Positions 1-5,674 of a stretch of 5,882 nt of DNA are shown here, piece after piece. Each line of letters opens with the position of its first letter. Position 1 is the first letter of the stretch. The position numbers were made by a program, and so were the translations under genes. The notes below the pieces were generated by a model, which worked only from the letters and a program-made list of their open reading frames with translations, ran no database searches and had not been told where the DNA came from. This DNA comes from Ignavibacteriaceae bacterium (GTDB lineage: Bacteria > Bacteroidota > Ignavibacteria > Ignavibacteriales > Ignavibacteriaceae): positions 1-5,882 of the forward strand of contig JANWIS010000087.1 in assembly GCA_025449775.1 (NCBI GenBank). Reading direction: 5' to 3'.

Positions 1-2213
1 ACAGTTACTTGTCCATTAAATGCTAGTGCCTCAGCACCCATTCCCAAACTCTGGACCATCGAATATGCAAGCTCATATCTTTTTACTTTGTTATTTGGAG
101 AAAACTGAGTAGGACTTGAGGTTAGTACGGCCCCGCTGAAATCGTAGAACCTGTCTCTCAATGCTGCTCCAAATCCGTAAACTGATTCAGCAATAAGTCT
201 TTGACTGGAATTAATATCTGGAAAAGTATTTACTCCGTTTGTAGGAAGATATTGTCTAATTGCCTGACCCATCATAAGATAATCTGCAAGATGAATTCTT
301 TTTAAAAAATCATTTGGTTTGAAAGTTCCATTTGGAAAACCATCTGCAAGTCGTGAATTTATTGCAAGCTTAATTGATGACTCGGCAGGATGACCTGAGA
401 TATCATCTAGTCCTGAGTAACCTATTACCTTTACTAATTTTACTCTACCAAAAACATCTTCAGGAGTACCAAGCCCGCTTGTTGGGTTTGCCGGATCACC
501 TCTTAAACCGCGAAGCTCAACAATCCAGTTGCCCGAAATTGGATTTACTGCAGCAACTGTTCTATCGTGATATAAAGGAAATAAAACATTAACTCCCGAA
601 CTGTATTCTGTACCATCGGGAGAAATTAATACGAGATTGATAGTATTCCCGTCGTCACCAGTTTGACCATGAACATCGGCTCTGACTTCCAATCCTGTAA
701 TTCCTGCAGGCACTGTAAATGGAAAACGGTTTTCTGATTCAGAGAAAGCAACTATTGGATTGTAATCAATCATAAAAGGCAGCCGTGTAATTTCAACAGT
801 AAGTTCGCTATTAAAAGCTCTGAACATATTAACCGTTGAACCATAATTCGGTGAACGGATTGCATAATCGACAGAAGCATAAGCATTAATGTAACCAGCT
901 CCAACTTCCCAAGGTTCAAAGTATGGCATGTTTGTAGCGGTCTTTTGAATAATTTCTTTCACCTGAGATGGTGAAAGTGAAGAATTAACTTCGAGCATTA
1001 ATGCAACTATTCCGGCAGTATGCGGACAAGACATTGAAGTTCCACTCATTGTTGTATAGAAAGGAAGATACTCAGGTTCAATTTGTGTGTCATCTCCAAG
1101 TATAGGTAAAATTCCCGCAGCACGACAGGATATTACATCAACGCCAGGTGCTGTAATAGTCGGCCTGTTTTCATAAGTCCATGTTTGTCCACCAAGAGTA
1201 AACGTAAAACTTTCATCTTTAATTCCTCTTGAAGAAAAATCTGCAAGAGAGCCGAACTTATTTCCGGCTGCAACTGTTATTACCCATGGCGCTGCATAAG
1301 GTGATAATGTTCCTTCACCTGGTCCGCTATTTCCTGCTGAAAATGTGACAACAATTCCTCTGTCATAGGCTTTCTTCGAAGCAACGTTAACAGGATTATT
1401 CGGTGAGAATGATCCTGATGATCCCCATGAGTTTGTAATTATTCTAATCCCATATTCATACTGATGAGTCAGTGCATAATCAAATCCACCGATTGCATCG
1501 AGTACAAGAAGCACCGCACCGGAACCATAGCCTATTAAATCTGCACCTGGAGCCACGCCTTCATATTTTCCAGTTGAACGAACTCCGGTTCCACCAACTG
1601 TACCTGCTACGTGTGTGCCATGACCGGAGTTATTATCTGTTGCAGGAACATTTTCAATATAGACTATCGGTAAGATATCATCGTAGGCATGAGGATTTGT
1701 TGAACCGAGAACATTTTGAACAAGGTTTGATCCGAACTCAACATCAGAATGTACACCATCAATACCACTATCATGAACCAACACACCAACATCTTTTCCT
1801 GAAACAGGTAATCCTCCGTTATATGAAGTTATAGTCTGATCACTTCTTAACCTGTCAACACCTGTTAAAGCAGTGCTGTTGTAATTATTGTATTCGAGCT
1901 GTTTATTTAAATAGATGGATCTGACTTCGGGATTTGAAGCGAGAGCTTCGACTTGCTGCTGGTTAATTAATACTCCTGCAATCGGTAATGATTGGAAAGT
2001 GAATCCTTTTATTATCCCGACTTGATTCAATAAAGCGATCTGTGATGCTGTTGGCGAACCATCTCCATTAAAAGTTATAACAGCACCAATTGATTCATTG
2101 GGGTTTTGTAGAGCAGCCAATAATTCTGCGTCAACTTCGACCTGTGCAAAAATATTTCCGTAGAAGATGAGCGAGAGAGTTATAAAAAAGTGGATGCCAA
2201 TTATTTTTTTCAT
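1..2213 (-). CDS. Secreted S8 subtilisin-like serine protease with C-terminal SLH-like repeats (partial, C-terminus off the left edge)
   Basis: This is an extracellular endopeptidase of the subtilase family; 737 residues are visible. Residues 1-25 form a signal peptide (MKK, hydrophobic core, NIFA-Q). Residues 28 to about 115 resemble an I9-type propeptide, ending in the usual EVRSIYLN-like segment. The catalytic domain has the complete triad: Asp148 in VHDSGID, His198 in GHGTHVAG and Ser393 in SGTSMSCPH, with oxyanion Asn295 in SAGNSGPG. Residues 495-598 look like a P-domain or jelly-roll beta domain (LISPDGTEY, then SGNWIVEL). Two SLH-like repeats follow at about 605-650 (DGFPNGTFKPND) and 664-725 (FPDINSS, then FSPNNKVKRYELA). 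The ATG at 2213 is chosen for the perfect SD six bases upstream and the signal peptide directly after it. The frame is open through every motif. The product is probably surface-attached or secreted; its substrate is unknown. A T9SS sorting tail could lie beyond the edge. Confidence 0.95.
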   Translation of the reverse strand, partial: MKKIIGIHFFITLSLIFYGNIFAQVEVDAELLAALQNPNESIGAVITFNGDGSPTASQIALLNQVGIIKGFTFQSLPIAGVLINQQQVEALASNPEVRSIYLNKQLEYNNYNSTALTGVDRLRSDQTITSYNGGLPVSGKDVGVLVHDSGIDGVHSDVEFGSNLVQNVLGSTNPHAYDDILPIVYIENVPATDNNSGHGTHVAGTVGGTGVRSTGKYEGVAPGADLIGYGSGAVLLVLDAIGGFDYALTHQYEYGIRIITNSWGSSGSFSPNNPVNVASKKAYDRGIVVTFSAGNSGPGEGTLSPYAAPWVITVAAGNKFGSLADFSSRGIKDESFTFTLGGQTWTYENRPTITAPGVDVISCRAAGILPILGDDTQIEPEYLPFYTTMSGTSMSCPHTAGIVALMLEVNSSLSPSQVKEIIQKTATNMPYFEPWEVGAGYINAYASVDYAIRSPNYGSTVNMFRAFNSELTVEITRLPFMIDYNPIVAFSESENRFPFTVPAGITGLEVRADVHGQTGDDGNTINLVLISPDGTEYSSGVNVLFPLYHDRTVAAVNPISGNWIVELRGLRGDPANPTSGLGTPEDVFGRVKLVKVIGYSGLDDISGHPAESSIKLAINSRLADGFPNGTFKPNDFLKRIHLADYLMMGQAIRQYLPTNGVNTFPDINSSQRLIAESVYGFGAALRDRFYDFSGAVLTSSPTQFSPNNKVKRYELAYSMVQSLGMGAEALAFNGQVT

Positions 2214-2219
2214 ATGAGT

Positions 2220-2226
2220 ACCTCCT
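2220..2226 (-). promoter_or_regulatory. Strong Shine-Dalgarno site of the protease gene
   Basis: Read on the minus strand this is AGGAGGT, a perfect match to the anti-SD core, six bases before the ATG at 2213. It fixes the protease start and predicts strong translation. It stands out because the plus-strand genes of this window have no recognisable SD. Confidence 0.8.
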
Positions 2227-2252
2227 AGATTAATAGATTATTTCTCAAAAAT

Positions 2253-2281
2253 ATTTTAGGCACATATGCATTTTTTATCAA
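2253..2281 (-). promoter_or_regulatory. Predicted sigma70-type promoter of the protease gene
   Basis: On the minus strand, TTGATA (2281-2276) is followed after exactly 17 bases by TAAAAT (2258-2253). Each box has five of six consensus bases. Transcription would start near 2246, giving a leader of about 33 bases that contains the SD. Position, spacing and box quality agree, but AT-rich DNA makes chance matches common. Confidence 0.5.
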
Positions 2282-2357
2282 TTGACATTTGTATTGATTT
2301 ATTAATTAAGCAATCGAAGCGAAAATTTTGTTCAGTTCATACTAATAAAAATTGTTT

Positions 2358-2390
2358 ACTAGTGGCTCGAAGATGCCTAGTTATTTTTGT
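2358..2390 (+). terminator. Orphan hairpin with T-rich tail (possible weak terminator)
   Basis: ACTA (2358-2361) pairs with TAGT (2378-2381). After a two-base bulge, GGC (2364-2366) pairs with GCC (2375-2377), leaving an eight-base loop. A T-rich run (TTATTTTTGT) follows, as in a plus-strand intrinsic terminator. No plus-strand gene precedes it, so it may end a small RNA, act in a leader of the cytochrome gene, or be chance. The bulge and short stem make it weak. Confidence 0.25.
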
Positions 2391-2516
2391 CGAGTAAAAT
2401 TACCTGCCGATAATAGCAAGTCTTAAATTTGAATCAGCATCATTGTTTAAGAATGGCCTTTTTAATAGGTTTCAACCTCAATTATTGAAGTTCTTTATTA
2501 TGATAAGAATTTAGAT

Positions 2517-2936
2517 ATGACCAAACCACAGATATGGGTTTCAATTTTTTTAGCCGTGTTTATAATTCTTTTTTTTCTTGGAAGAATTACAAAGAAGGAA
2601 GAAACATCACGCGACCTTTCCTCTGAAACCTATAACGAAATGACTGAAGAAAGTTCTACTGAACTATCAGCCGAACAGCTATTAAATAATTTTGGATGTC
2701 TAAATTGTCATGGCAGTAATCTTACGGGAACGCAAATGGCACCGGCATTAAATAATTTATCTGAACACTGGGGAAAAGAAAGTCTTCTTTCTTATTTGAG
2801 GAATCCGGGTAACTATTTGAATGAAGACAGGTTTAAAGAATACAGGAAAAAGTATCCGAGCCAGATTATGCCCAGCTTTGGTGAAAAAAATATTAAAGAA
2901 CTCGGGAAGATTGTTGATTATTTACTTGCCCATTGA
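2517..2936 (+). CDS. Small membrane-anchored monohaem cytochrome c
   Basis: This 139-aa electron carrier is expected to sit on the periplasmic face of the inner membrane. Residues 7-22 form one hydrophobic segment, probably an uncleaved anchor or signal-anchor. A polar, Glu/Ser-rich linker (about 28-52) leads to a class I-like haem domain: CLNCH (Cys61, Cys64, His65) binds haem, and Met118 in IMPSF is the likely distal ligand. A closing helix (about 123-138) is typical of the fold. The basic residues RITKK sit on the C-terminal side of the hydrophobic segment, which is unusual for an N-in anchor. The ATG is the first in frame after a TAG at 2466; no SD is visible and the upstream bases are AT-rich. 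No oxidase, reductase or cytochrome-maturation gene is adjacent, so its redox partner is unknown. The gene ends in TGA just before a terminator and probably forms its own transcript. Confidence 0.92.
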   Translation: MTKPQIWVSIFLAVFIILFFLGRITKKEETSRDLSSETYNEMTEESSTELSAEQLLNNFGCLNCHGSNLTGTQMAPALNNLSEHWGKESLLSYLRNPGNYLNEDRFKEYRKKYPSQIMPSFGEKNIKELGKIVDYLLAH

Positions 2937-2948
2937 TTTTTTAAAATG

Positions 2949-2977
2949 AAAAACGCCCCTCTGTGAGGCGCTTTTTT
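2949..2977. terminator. Bidirectional intrinsic terminator between cytochrome and aldolase genes
   Basis: A GC-rich hairpin has a three-base loop (2962-2964). CTCC/GAGG pairs sit next to the loop, then one C-C mismatch, then two more G-C pairs. Five A lie on the left and six T on the right, so both strands read a hairpin followed by a T-run. It lies 12 bases after the cytochrome stop and 19 bases past the aldolase stop, so it can end both convergent transcripts. Confidence 0.8.
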
Positions 2978-2996
2978 AATCAAAATATTTTATTAA

Positions 2997-4043
2997 TTAA
3001 GCTACCGTTATCTCTTTCGTCAGATAAACATCCTGTATCAGGTTCAATAATTTAACACCGTCACCCATTGGCCGCTGAAAAGCTTTTCTTCCTGAAATTA
3101 GTCCCATTCCGCCTGCTCGTTTATTTATAACTGCTGTTCTTGCAGCTTCTGCAAAATCATTTTCACCAGAAGCTCCACCGCTGTTTATCAATCCGGCTCT
3201 TCCCATATAATTATTAATTACCTGGTATCGTGTTAAATCAATCGGGTGGTCCGAACTCAGATCAGAATAAACTTTTTTGTGAGTCTTCCCGAATTTTAAT
3301 GCATTGTATCCGCCATTGTTTTCAGGAAGCTTCTGCTTGATGATATCAGCTTCGATTGTAACACCGAGATGGTTTGCCTGCCCTGTCAAATCTGCAGAAA
3401 CATGGTAATCAATATCTTTTTTGAATTCTGAATTTCTGAGATAACACCACAATACAGTTGCTAATCCGAGTTCATGTGCATATTGAAAAGCACTGCTCAC
3501 TTCAACTATTTGCCGCGCACTTTCTTCTGAACCAAAATAAATTGTCGCACCAACTGCTGCAGCTCCCATATCAAAAGCTTGCTTTACTCCGCCAAACATT
3601 ATCTGGTCAAATTTATTCGGATATGTTAAAAGCTCATTGTGATTCAACTTTAAAATGAAAGGAATTTTATGTGAATATTTTCGCGAAACCATTCCAAGTA
3701 CACCAAGTGTTGAAGCACATGCATTGCATCCGCCCTCCACAGCCAGCTTTACAATATTTTCCGGATCAAAGTAAACAGGGTTTGGTGCGAATGATGCACC
3801 GGCCGAATGTTCAATTCCCTGATCAACTGGAAGTATTGAAACGTATCCTGTTCCGGATAGTCTTCCTCTGTTCAAAATCCAGCTGAGATTTTTTAAGACG
3901 TTCGGGTTTCTATCAGTTTGTAAGAATACCCGGTCAATAAAATCAGGACCGGGAAGTATTAACTGCTCTTTCGGGAATTTGGCTTTGTAGCTTAAAAGTT
4001 CTTCAGCATCTTTTCCCAACAACTCCTGAATCTGTTTTAACAT
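2997..4043 (-). CDS. fbaB: Class I fructose-bisphosphate aldolase, FbaB/DhnA family
   Basis: This cytoplasmic enzyme reversibly cleaves fructose 1,6-bisphosphate to dihydroxyacetone phosphate and glyceraldehyde 3-phosphate in glycolysis and gluconeogenesis. It forms a Schiff base with a lysine and needs no metal. At 348 aa it has the length of Escherichia coli FbaB (about 350), and long blocks match my memory of that protein: SILPVDQGIEHSAGASF (69-85), LKLNHNE (131-137), GATIYFGSEES (165-175), YHVSADLTGQANHL (213-226) and GRAGLINSGG (281-290). Lys236 in ADIIKQK is the expected Schiff-base lysine. The C-terminal GGMGLISGRKAF (311-322) is the usual phosphate-binding stretch. The ATG is supported by GGAG (4052-4049) five bases upstream. 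The gene appears complete and undamaged, transcribed alone between its own upstream promoter and the shared terminator. There is no linked glycolytic gene. Confidence 0.97.
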   Translation of the reverse strand: MLKQIQELLGKDAEELLSYKAKFPKEQLILPGPDFIDRVFLQTDRNPNVLKNLSWILNRGRLSGTGYVSILPVDQGIEHSAGASFAPNPVYFDPENIVKLAVEGGCNACASTLGVLGMVSRKYSHKIPFILKLNHNELLTYPNKFDQIMFGGVKQAFDMGAAAVGATIYFGSEESARQIVEVSSAFQYAHELGLATVLWCYLRNSEFKKDIDYHVSADLTGQANHLGVTIEADIIKQKLPENNGGYNALKFGKTHKKVYSDLSSDHPIDLTRYQVINNYMGRAGLINSGGASGENDFAEAARTAVINKRAGGMGLISGRKAFQRPMGDGVKLLNLIQDVYLTKEITVA

Positions 4044-4096
4044 TTTAGCTCCGGTTTAAAATTTAACTTTTGATAATTCACTTTGAAAGCAGTTTA

Positions 4097-4125
4097 AAAA
4101 TAAGGTTACTGAAGCTTGATTTCAA
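4097..4125 (-). promoter_or_regulatory. Predicted sigma70-type promoter of the aldolase gene
   Basis: On the minus strand, TTGAAA (4125-4120) and TATTTT (4102-4097) are separated by 17 bases. The start site would be near 4090, giving a leader of about 47 bases with the GGAG site. A terminator lies just upstream of this promoter, so the aldolase gene needs its own start, which supports the call. The -10 box is only a moderate match. Confidence 0.4.
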
Positions 4126-4148
4126 TCTGAGGAAATAATTTCTATGAA

Positions 4149-4178
4149 TAAAAAAGCCCCGAATTGAAATCGGGGCTT
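4149..4178 (-). terminator. Strong intrinsic terminator of the 140-aa secreted protein gene
   Basis: A perfect nine-base-pair stem AAGCCCCGA/TCGGGGCTT (4154-4162 with 4170-4178) encloses a seven-base loop. On the minus strand it is followed by six T (complement of 4150-4155). It begins about 20 bases after the stop of the 4198-4620 gene and separates that transcript from the aldolase gene. A few A/T bases on the plus side are not a good tail, so it acts mainly on the minus strand. Confidence 0.9.
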
Positions 4179-4197
4179 AAAAAGAGTGAGTGTCTTT

Positions 4198-4620
4198 TTA
4201 GTCGATTATTTCTATAAGTGCACTTGTTACAGTACTGCCGTCTTCATCAAGCAAAAACACTCTGTAAATTCCTGTATCGTCAAATTCCAGATCACTGTCT
4301 TCATTCCTTTCGAAGAAGATATATTTCATATCACGTTCGACAACAAAATCAAACTTCTTGTAGTATTCGAAATCACCTGTTCGATAATTGTATTTATCGT
4401 ATTGTATGGAACAATCATCTAACTTCAATGCATATTCGCTTTTGACCATTACAGTGATGTATCCTTTTGTAAATCTGTCGCTGACACCGATTTCACCATC
4501 ATCGCTGTCATATCTTTCGCAGAAATATAGAACCGGTTCAGACTGTGCAAATGTGTTTGAATACATTGCAAAGAATACAAGAACCGTCGTGAATAAAAGA
4601 AAGTATTTGGTTCCTTTCAT
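4198..4620 (-). CDS. Secreted protein of unknown function, 140 aa
   Basis: I do not recognise a named family. Residues 1-25 form a clear signal peptide (MKGTK, hydrophobic core, then SNTFA-QS), so the mature protein of about 115 residues is exported to the periplasm or beyond. The mature part is rich in Asp, Glu, Tyr and Phe, with alternating patterns that suggest a beta-sandwich: LYFCERYDSDDGEIG, GYITVMVKSEY, FEYYKKFDF, MKYIFFERNED, IYRVFLLDEDG. It has two cysteines, Cys34 and Cys70, which could form a disulphide. There is no lipobox, second membrane segment or sorting domain. The ATG is supported by AAGGAG (4632-4627) at good spacing. The gene has its own terminator and is divergent from the zinc-ribbon/HAD pair, 175 bases away. 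The composition and SD make a real gene very likely. A role in binding cations or other envelope proteins would be a guess. Confidence 0.88.
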   Translation of the reverse strand: MKGTKYFLLFTTVLVFFAMYSNTFAQSEPVLYFCERYDSDDGEIGVSDRFTKGYITVMVKSEYALKLDDCSIQYDKYNYRTGDFEYYKKFDFVVERDMKYIFFERNEDSDLEFDDTGIYRVFLLDEDGSTVTSALIEIID

Positions 4621-4795
4621 TATTTTCTCCTTTATTGATGTATTGTTTATTAATAATGTGTATGCAAAACTATGAAAAAGTGTACCACTAAAATAAAACT
4701 ATTTTCATTGAAATTCGACTGAAAATTATTGCTGAAACACTATGATTGTTAATTTTGACTGAATTTTAAAGTCTGATTCCAGAATTTATATCCTG

Positions 4796-4987
4796 TTGAA
4801 TAAGAATTCACTTTACATTTGTAATTGGTGCAACCAGCCTGTACTCCTTATATGGGTACACGGACATTACCAGTGTTCAAACTGCACAATAAACGTTGAC
4901 GAATGCTGCAGAGGAGAAATGGAAAGGGAAAGATATATTGAAAATGAAAAAAACGAAGTGAAAGATTCTGAAACTGAAGACGATTAA
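4796..4987 (+). CDS. Small zinc-ribbon protein, 63 aa, TTG start
   Basis: I do not recognise a named family. The N-terminal two-thirds is a compact metal site: Cys9-x2-Cys12 in YICNWCN and Cys27-x2-Cys30 in YQCSNC, a zinc ribbon that probably binds one Zn. His22 and His24 (WVHGHYQC) and adjacent Cys37-Cys38 may add ligands. Residues 41-63 form a highly charged, Glu/Asp-rich tail, likely unstructured. The frame is open from 4763 and has no ATG before residue 42, which lies after the zinc ribbon. TTG at 4796 is the best common start; CTG 4793 and ATT 4784 are alternatives. No SD is visible. The gene overlaps the start of the HAD phosphatase in another frame, so the two are probably cotranscribed and translationally coupled. 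The paired CxxC motifs make chance coding unlikely. The role could be nucleic-acid or protein binding, or regulation of the phosphatase, but nothing here decides. Confidence 0.78.
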   Translation: MNKNSLYICNWCNQPVLLIWVHGHYQCSNCTINVDECCRGEMERERYIENEKNEVKDSETEDD

Positions 4988-5615
4988 ACATATCTGCTTC
5001 GATCTTGATGGAACTCTCGTCGATTCGAAAGATACAATTCTCAAAAGCACAAAAGCAGTATTAGATCATTTAAACATCAGTTATAATATCAACGAAGAAA
5101 TTTTCATCAGTATGATTGGAAAACACTTTGTTGATATCTTCAGAGAACTGAAAATTGAAGTCAATGATTTTGAACATTTCATTTCAATCTACAAATCCAT
5201 TTACTTTGATTATATAAATGATTCAAATCTCTATCCTGAAGTTGAAGAAACACTTAAGTATCTTAAATTAAATGGGATAAAAATTTCACTCCTTACAACT
5301 AAGATGCAGGACCAAGCACAACTAATTATTAATTATTTTAATCTTCAATCATCTTTTGATTATATAATGGGCAGAAGGAACGGATTAACTCTTAAACCCT
5401 CTCCTGAACCGCTATTATATATATGCAAAGAACTTGGAACCACTCCTTCAGAAACTTTAATTGTGGGTGATACTGAACTCGATATTCAATGCGGAAAAAA
5501 TGCTGGTGCTAAAACTTGCGGAGTTTTATTCGGTTACAGAATAAAAAAGCTGATTGAAAATGAAAAGCCGGATTTTATCATTTCAAGTCTGTCCGGATTA
5601 AAACGAATCATTTAA
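4974..5615 (+). CDS. HAD-superfamily phosphatase, Gph (phosphoglycolate phosphatase)-like; non-AUG start
   Basis: This is a cytoplasmic Mg-dependent phosphomonoesterase of HAD subfamily I. Numbered from CTG at 4974 it has 213 residues, normal for the Gph/PGMB group. Motif I is FDLDGTLVDS with nucleophile Asp10 and Asp12. A helical cap spans about 20-85. Motif II is LLTTK with Thr108, motif III is Lys141 in LKPSPEP, and motif IV is GDTELDIQCGKNAG with Asp166 and Asp170. All catalytic residues are present, so the enzyme should be active; the substrate cannot be read from sequence. The start is the odd point. An ATG-only reading would begin at 5112 and lose motif I. The ATG at 4944 is in frame but is followed by TGA at 4959-4961. 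Possible starts after that stop are ATT 4965, CTG 4968, CTG 4974 and ATT 4983, all overlapping the zinc-ribbon gene. Coupled reinitiation is likely; a nonsense mutation or sequence error is the alternative. Confidence 0.88.
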   Translation: MKTIKHICFDLDGTLVDSKDTILKSTKAVLDHLNISYNINEEIFISMIGKHFVDIFRELKIEVNDFEHFISIYKSIYFDYINDSNLYPEVEETLKYLKLNGIKISLLTTKMQDQAQLIINYFNLQSSFDYIMGRRNGLTLKPSPEPLLYICKELGTTPSETLIVGDTELDIQCGKNAGAKTCGVLFGYRIKKLIENEKPDFIISSLSGLKRII

Positions 5616-5647
5616 AATAAAAATGCCGCATCGGGTGATACGGCATT
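5616..5647 (-). terminator. Intrinsic terminator of the T9SS-cargo gene, in the convergent gap
   Basis: The stem AATGCCG/CGGCATT (5622-5628 with 5641-5647) continues after one C-A mismatch with ATC/GAT and closes on a GGGT loop (5633-5636). On the minus strand it is followed by TTTTTATTTT, a good tail. It lies 27 bases past the minus-strand stop at 5675. On the plus strand it comes six bases after the HAD stop but lacks a T-run, so it may only weakly end that transcript. Confidence 0.8.
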
Positions 5648-5674
5648 AAAAGTATTTGTGTTGTTAATGAATGG

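Larger units (their letters stand above)
2214..2516. other. Divergent intergenic region, 303 bp
   Basis: This lies between the divergent protease and cytochrome genes. The left end holds the protease SD and promoter. The middle holds an imperfect hairpin (2358-2381) followed by a T-rich stretch. The right end, next to the cytochrome ATG, has TATTAT/TATGAT-like boxes at 2496-2504 that could place a transcript start only a few bases before the ATG, but no good -35 box precedes them. The cytochrome reading frame is closed upstream by a TAG at 2466-2468. I see no convincing coding sequence or tRNA here. Confidence 0.7.

Noticed and set aside
1472..1834. 120-codon open frame on the plus strand inside the protease gene
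   Set aside because: It is antisense to the protease catalytic domain, is His/Leu/Gln-rich as shadow frames are, has no SD and has no family features.
2282..2310. TTGACA at 2282 as the -35 box of a plus-strand promoter for the cytochrome gene
   Set aside because: No acceptable -10 box lies 16-18 bases downstream, and the gene begins about 230 bases away. The hexamer abuts the better minus-strand -35 box through a TCAATTGA palindrome.
2298..3002. Exact 14-base repeat TTTATTAATTAAGC at 2298-2311 and 2989-3002
   Set aside because: Almost wholly A/T with an internal palindrome, and the second copy overlaps the aldolase stop region. Best explained by chance in AT-rich DNA; no target duplication or element lies between the copies.
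4665..4672. Bacteroidota-type -7 box (TAnnTTTG) on the minus strand upstream of the 140-aa gene
   Set aside because: TAGTTTTG matches the short consensus, but no -33 TTG is found at proper spacing, and the other promoters in the window look like ordinary sigma70 sites. Not strong enough to list.
4186..4675. Several plus-strand open frames of 75-95 codons opposite the 140-aa secreted protein
   Set aside because: They are antisense to a gene with a signal peptide, SD and terminator. They overlap each other in different frames and show no domain.
4959..4961. Recoding of the in-frame TGA as selenocysteine, tryptophan or glycine in the HAD gene
   Set aside because: The cytochrome gene uses TGA as its true stop, no SECIS-like hairpin is evident after 4961, and the site is in a lysine-rich N-terminal tail with no catalytic role.
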